DNA of 64,000 nucleotides from the NCBI RefSeq assembly GCF_037153975.1, contig NZ_JBBAYJ010000008.1, positions 85,541 through 149,540 of the forward strand, written 5' to 3'. The DNA comes from Aquipuribacter sp. SD81. Lineage in GTDB: Bacteria; Actinomycetota; Actinomycetes; Actinomycetales; JBBAYJ01. The translations under genes and the position numbers were made by a program. Of the stretch, positions 61,848-64,000 are shown piece after piece. The stretch's first letter is position 1. Each line of letters opens with the position of its first letter. The notes under the pieces were generated by a model, which was given only the letters and a program-made list of their open reading frames with translations, searched no databases and was not told the origin of the DNA.

Positions 61848-64000
61848 ATGGTGGACGGCGGGGTCAGGGGTCGGGGCCCGCTGCTCGCCCTCTACCGCCG
61901 CTACCGCCCGGACACCTTCGAGCAGGTCGTCGGCCAGGACCACGTCGTCACCCCGCTCACGACCGCGCTGGCCCGCGGCCGGGTCAACCACGCGTACCTG
62001 TTCTCGGGTCCGCGCGGCTGCGGCAAGACGACGAGCGCCCGGGTCCTCGCCCGCTCGCTCAACTGCGTCGACGGCCCGACCGCCACGCCGTGCGGGCAGT
62101 GCCCGAGCTGCGTCGACCTCGCCAACGGCGGACCCGGCAGCCTCGACGTCATCGAGATCGACGCCGCGAGCCACCGCGGCATCGACGACGCCCGCGACCT
62201 GCGGGACCGCGTGACCTTCGCGCCCGTCCGGGACCGCTACAAGGTCGTCATCATCGACGAGGCGCACCAGATCACCTCCGAGGGCTTCAACGCCCTGCTC
62301 AAGGTCGTGGAGGAGCCCCCGGAGCACGTCGTGTTCGTCTTCGCGACGACGGAGCCGGAGAAGGTGCTGGGCACGATCCGCTCCCGGACCCACCACTACC
62401 CGTTCCGCCTCGTGCCGCCGGCCCGCCTCGTGCAGCACCTGGAGGACGTGTGCCGCCGCGAGGGCGTGACGGTCGACCCGGCCGCGCTGTCGCTCGTGGT
62501 GCGCGCGGGCGCGGGCTCGGTCCGGGACTCCATGTCGGTGCTCGACCAGCTCATCGCCGGCGCCAGCGGCGACGGCCTCGACCTCGACCTCGCGACCGCC
62601 CTGCTCGGCTACGTGCCGGAGTCCTTGCTCGACGACCTCGTCGACGCGCTCGCCGCGGTCGACGGCGCCGCGGCCTTCGCCGCGGTCCACCACGCGGTCG
62701 AGGCCGGGCACGACCCGCGCCGGTACACCAACGAGCTGCTCGAGCGCCTGCGGACGCTCGTCATCGTGTCCCGCGTGGGCGACGCCGCCGCCGACGTGCT
62801 GCCCGAGGTGCCGCAGGACGCCTTCGAGCGGCTCCGGCACCAGGCCTCGCGCTTCGGCCACGCCGAGCTGTCCCGCGCGGCCGACGTGGTCGCCGCCTCG
62901 CTCGGGGAGATGGCGGGCGCCACCTCGCCGCGGTTGCTGCTGGAGCTGCTCGTCGCGCGCCTGCTGGTGGTCGGGGCCGACGCCGACGGCGGGGTGCGCA
63001 CCCGCGTCGACCGCCTCGAGCGGCAGCTGTCCGCTCTCAGCGAGGGCGGAGCGGTCCTCGGCTCCGGCTCGCGGGACACCGCGCCCGCCGCGCCCACTGC
63101 GCCCGCCGCGCCCGCCGCGCCCGCCGCGCCCGCCGAGCCGACGAAGCGCCCCACCGCCGACCGGGTCACGCCGGGCCGTACCGCACCCGCCGACCGGCCC
63201 TCGACCCCCGGGCTCACGGACCGCCCTCCGGTCCCCGTCGGCGACGCACCCCGGAGCCAGGCACCCCCGGAGCAGGCACCCTCGGACCAGGCACCGACGC
63301 CCGTGCCGGGCCGCGCGGTGGACGCGGACCAGGCGGCGGCGCGCGTGCCGGACCGTGCGGCGGACGCGGACCGGGCAGCGCCGCCCGGGCCGGACCGTGG
63401 GGCGCACGCGGCCTCGCCGGTCGCTCCGTCGGGGTCAGGAGGACGGGGCGAGGCGGCGCGGCCGCCGGCCGACCGGCCCGCTCCGGCCTCCGGGCAGGCG
63501 ACTCCGGGCGACCCGCCGGACGACGCGGGTGGCGCGGCACCGCCCGAGACGGGGGTCACCGTCGAGGTGGTCCGGCGCACCTGGGACCAGGTCGTCGACC
63601 GGCTGCGGACCATCCGGCGCCTCACCTGGACCCTCGTCAGCGAGAACGCGCAGGTCCTCGCCCTCGACGGCGCACGGCTCACGCTCGGCTTCCCGACCCA
63701 GGGCCTCGCGGACGCCTTCAACCAGCGCGGCCACAGCGGGTGCGTGCAGGAGGCGGTCCTCGACACGCTCGGTGTGGACCGCACCGTCGTGGGGGTCACC
63801 GGCGGTCGCGGCGCGCGGCAGCACGACGCGGTGCCCGCGGACGACCCCGCGTCCGCTTCGTCGGGCGAGGAGACCGCCGGCCCGCGTGGCCCGAGCGGTC
63901 CGGCGGAGCCCGCCGCGCCGGGCGCCGGGCCCGAGCTCGGGCCGGACGGCTGGCCGGTCGTCACCGGTCCGGCGGCCCGGCGGTCGGCCGCCCCCGCTGG
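61848..64000 (+). CDS. dnaX: DNA polymerase III gamma/tau subunit (3' end cut by window)
   Basis: Clamp-loader ATPase; 717 codons are present and no stop is reached. The ATG gives MVDGG...LLALYRRYRPDTF. The AAA+ domain has FSGPRGCGKTT (Walker A), a zinc module with four Cys (LNCVDG...PCGQCPSCVDL), EIDAASHRGIDDARDLR, and VVIIDEAHQIT (Walker B). From about residue 400 the tau-type region is Pro/Ala-rich with short repeats, then a conserved C-terminal fold (TWDQVVDRLRTIRRLTWTLVSENA). A TAGGGT hexamer ends 6 bp before the ATG, suggesting a leaderless mRNA. Confidence 0.96.
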   Translation, partial: MVDGGVRGRGPLLALYRRYRPDTFEQVVGQDHVVTPLTTALARGRVNHAYLFSGPRGCGKTTSARVLARSLNCVDGPTATPCGQCPSCVDLANGGPGSLDVIEIDAASHRGIDDARDLRDRVTFAPVRDRYKVVIIDEAHQITSEGFNALLKVVEEPPEHVVFVFATTEPEKVLGTIRSRTHHYPFRLVPPARLVQHLEDVCRREGVTVDPAALSLVVRAGAGSVRDSMSVLDQLIAGASGDGLDLDLATALLGYVPESLLDDLVDALAAVDGAAAFAAVHHAVEAGHDPRRYTNELLERLRTLVIVSRVGDAAADVLPEVPQDAFERLRHQASRFGHAELSRAADVVAASLGEMAGATSPRLLLELLVARLLVVGADADGGVRTRVDRLERQLSALSEGGAVLGSGSRDTAPAAPTAPAAPAAPAAPAEPTKRPTADRVTPGRTAPADRPSTPGLTDRPPVPVGDAPRSQAPPEQAPSDQAPTPVPGRAVDADQAAARVPDRAADADRAAPPGPDRGAHAASPVAPSGSGGRGEAARPPADRPAPASGQATPGDPPDDAGGAAPPETGVTVEVVRRTWDQVVDRLRTIRRLTWTLVSENAQVLALDGARLTLGFPTQGLADAFNQRGHSGCVQEAVLDTLGVDRTVVGVTGGRGARQHDAVPADDPASASSGEETAGPRGPSGPAEPAAPGAGPELGPDGWPVVTGPAARRSAAPA

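Noticed and set aside
60738..63964. Long minus-strand frames opposite dnaX
   Set aside because: The plus-strand frame contains all dnaX motifs; the antisense frames are Arg/Ala/Pro-rich shadows.

Overview
The window is very GC-rich (visibly above 70 %), uses many GTG starts and 4-bp ATGA/GTGA gene overlaps, and carries families typical of actinomycetes: an F420-type luciferase-like enzyme, a DUF2975/HTH pair, a TadA-associated protein and SRP RNA near tRNA-Ser and dnaX. It is best read as chromosome of a free-living, plant-polymer-using, c-di-GMP-signalling member of the Actinomycetia (a Micrococcales or Kineosporiales relative is plausible; genus cannot be named from this sequence). No prophage, insertion sequence, integrase or CRISPR array was seen.

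Layout. 0-7 kb: a cellobiose/cello-oligosaccharide uptake locus in the order regulator (cut by the window edge), lipoprotein, two permeases, GH1 beta-glucosidase, then a Gfo/Idh/MocA oxidoreductase; two CebR-like palindromes flank a promoter, and an array of seven 31-bp repeats lies just upstream. 7-16 kb: a LacI-fold sensor fused to a GGDEF domain, a DHA2 drug-type exporter, a DUF2975-HTH-flavoprotein operon, a holin-like membrane protein, tRNA-Arg, a VOC protein and a membrane GGDEF-EAL enzyme. 16-25 kb: a K+ channel, an MscS channel, two SpoIIE-type phosphatase sensors (one with lost metal ligands), an SDR, an EAL phosphodiesterase and an F420-type oxidoreductase. 25-33 kb: a stand-alone proteasome-type Ntn hydrolase, a second tandem array (30-bp palindromic units), a Rieske protein, a PAS-GGDEF-EAL-GAF protein, a TRIC channel, a secreted transglycosylase and OsmC.

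33-40 kb: an MBL-CobU fusion coupled to a PH-domain protein, upp, the TadA pair, TfoX-like protein, tRNA-Ser(CGA) and two unknown membrane proteins ending in large inverted repeats. 40-47 kb: a secreted GH43 enzyme, CorA, an unknown anchored protein divergent from a secreted ThuA-type protein, a 2H phosphoesterase, glycerate kinase, DUF2277 and an SDR. 48-54.5 kb: FtsH-like protease, HerA-like ATPase, RecQ helicase and an ArsB/NhaD-type transporter, all on the plus strand. 54.5-64 kb: a single-chain indolepyruvate ferredoxin oxidoreductase with an Lrp regulator, a LytR_C protein, SRP RNA, tRNA-Ser(GGA), a CDF transporter fused to a flavin-type domain, and dnaX running off the end.

Themes: polysaccharide use (ceb-like locus, GH43, ThuA); second-messenger control (four c-di-GMP proteins within 23 kb, one with a sugar-type sensor next to the sugar operon); partner-switch signalling; and two unrelated-in-sequence but similar-in-design intergenic tandem arrays, which are the most unexplained structures here.
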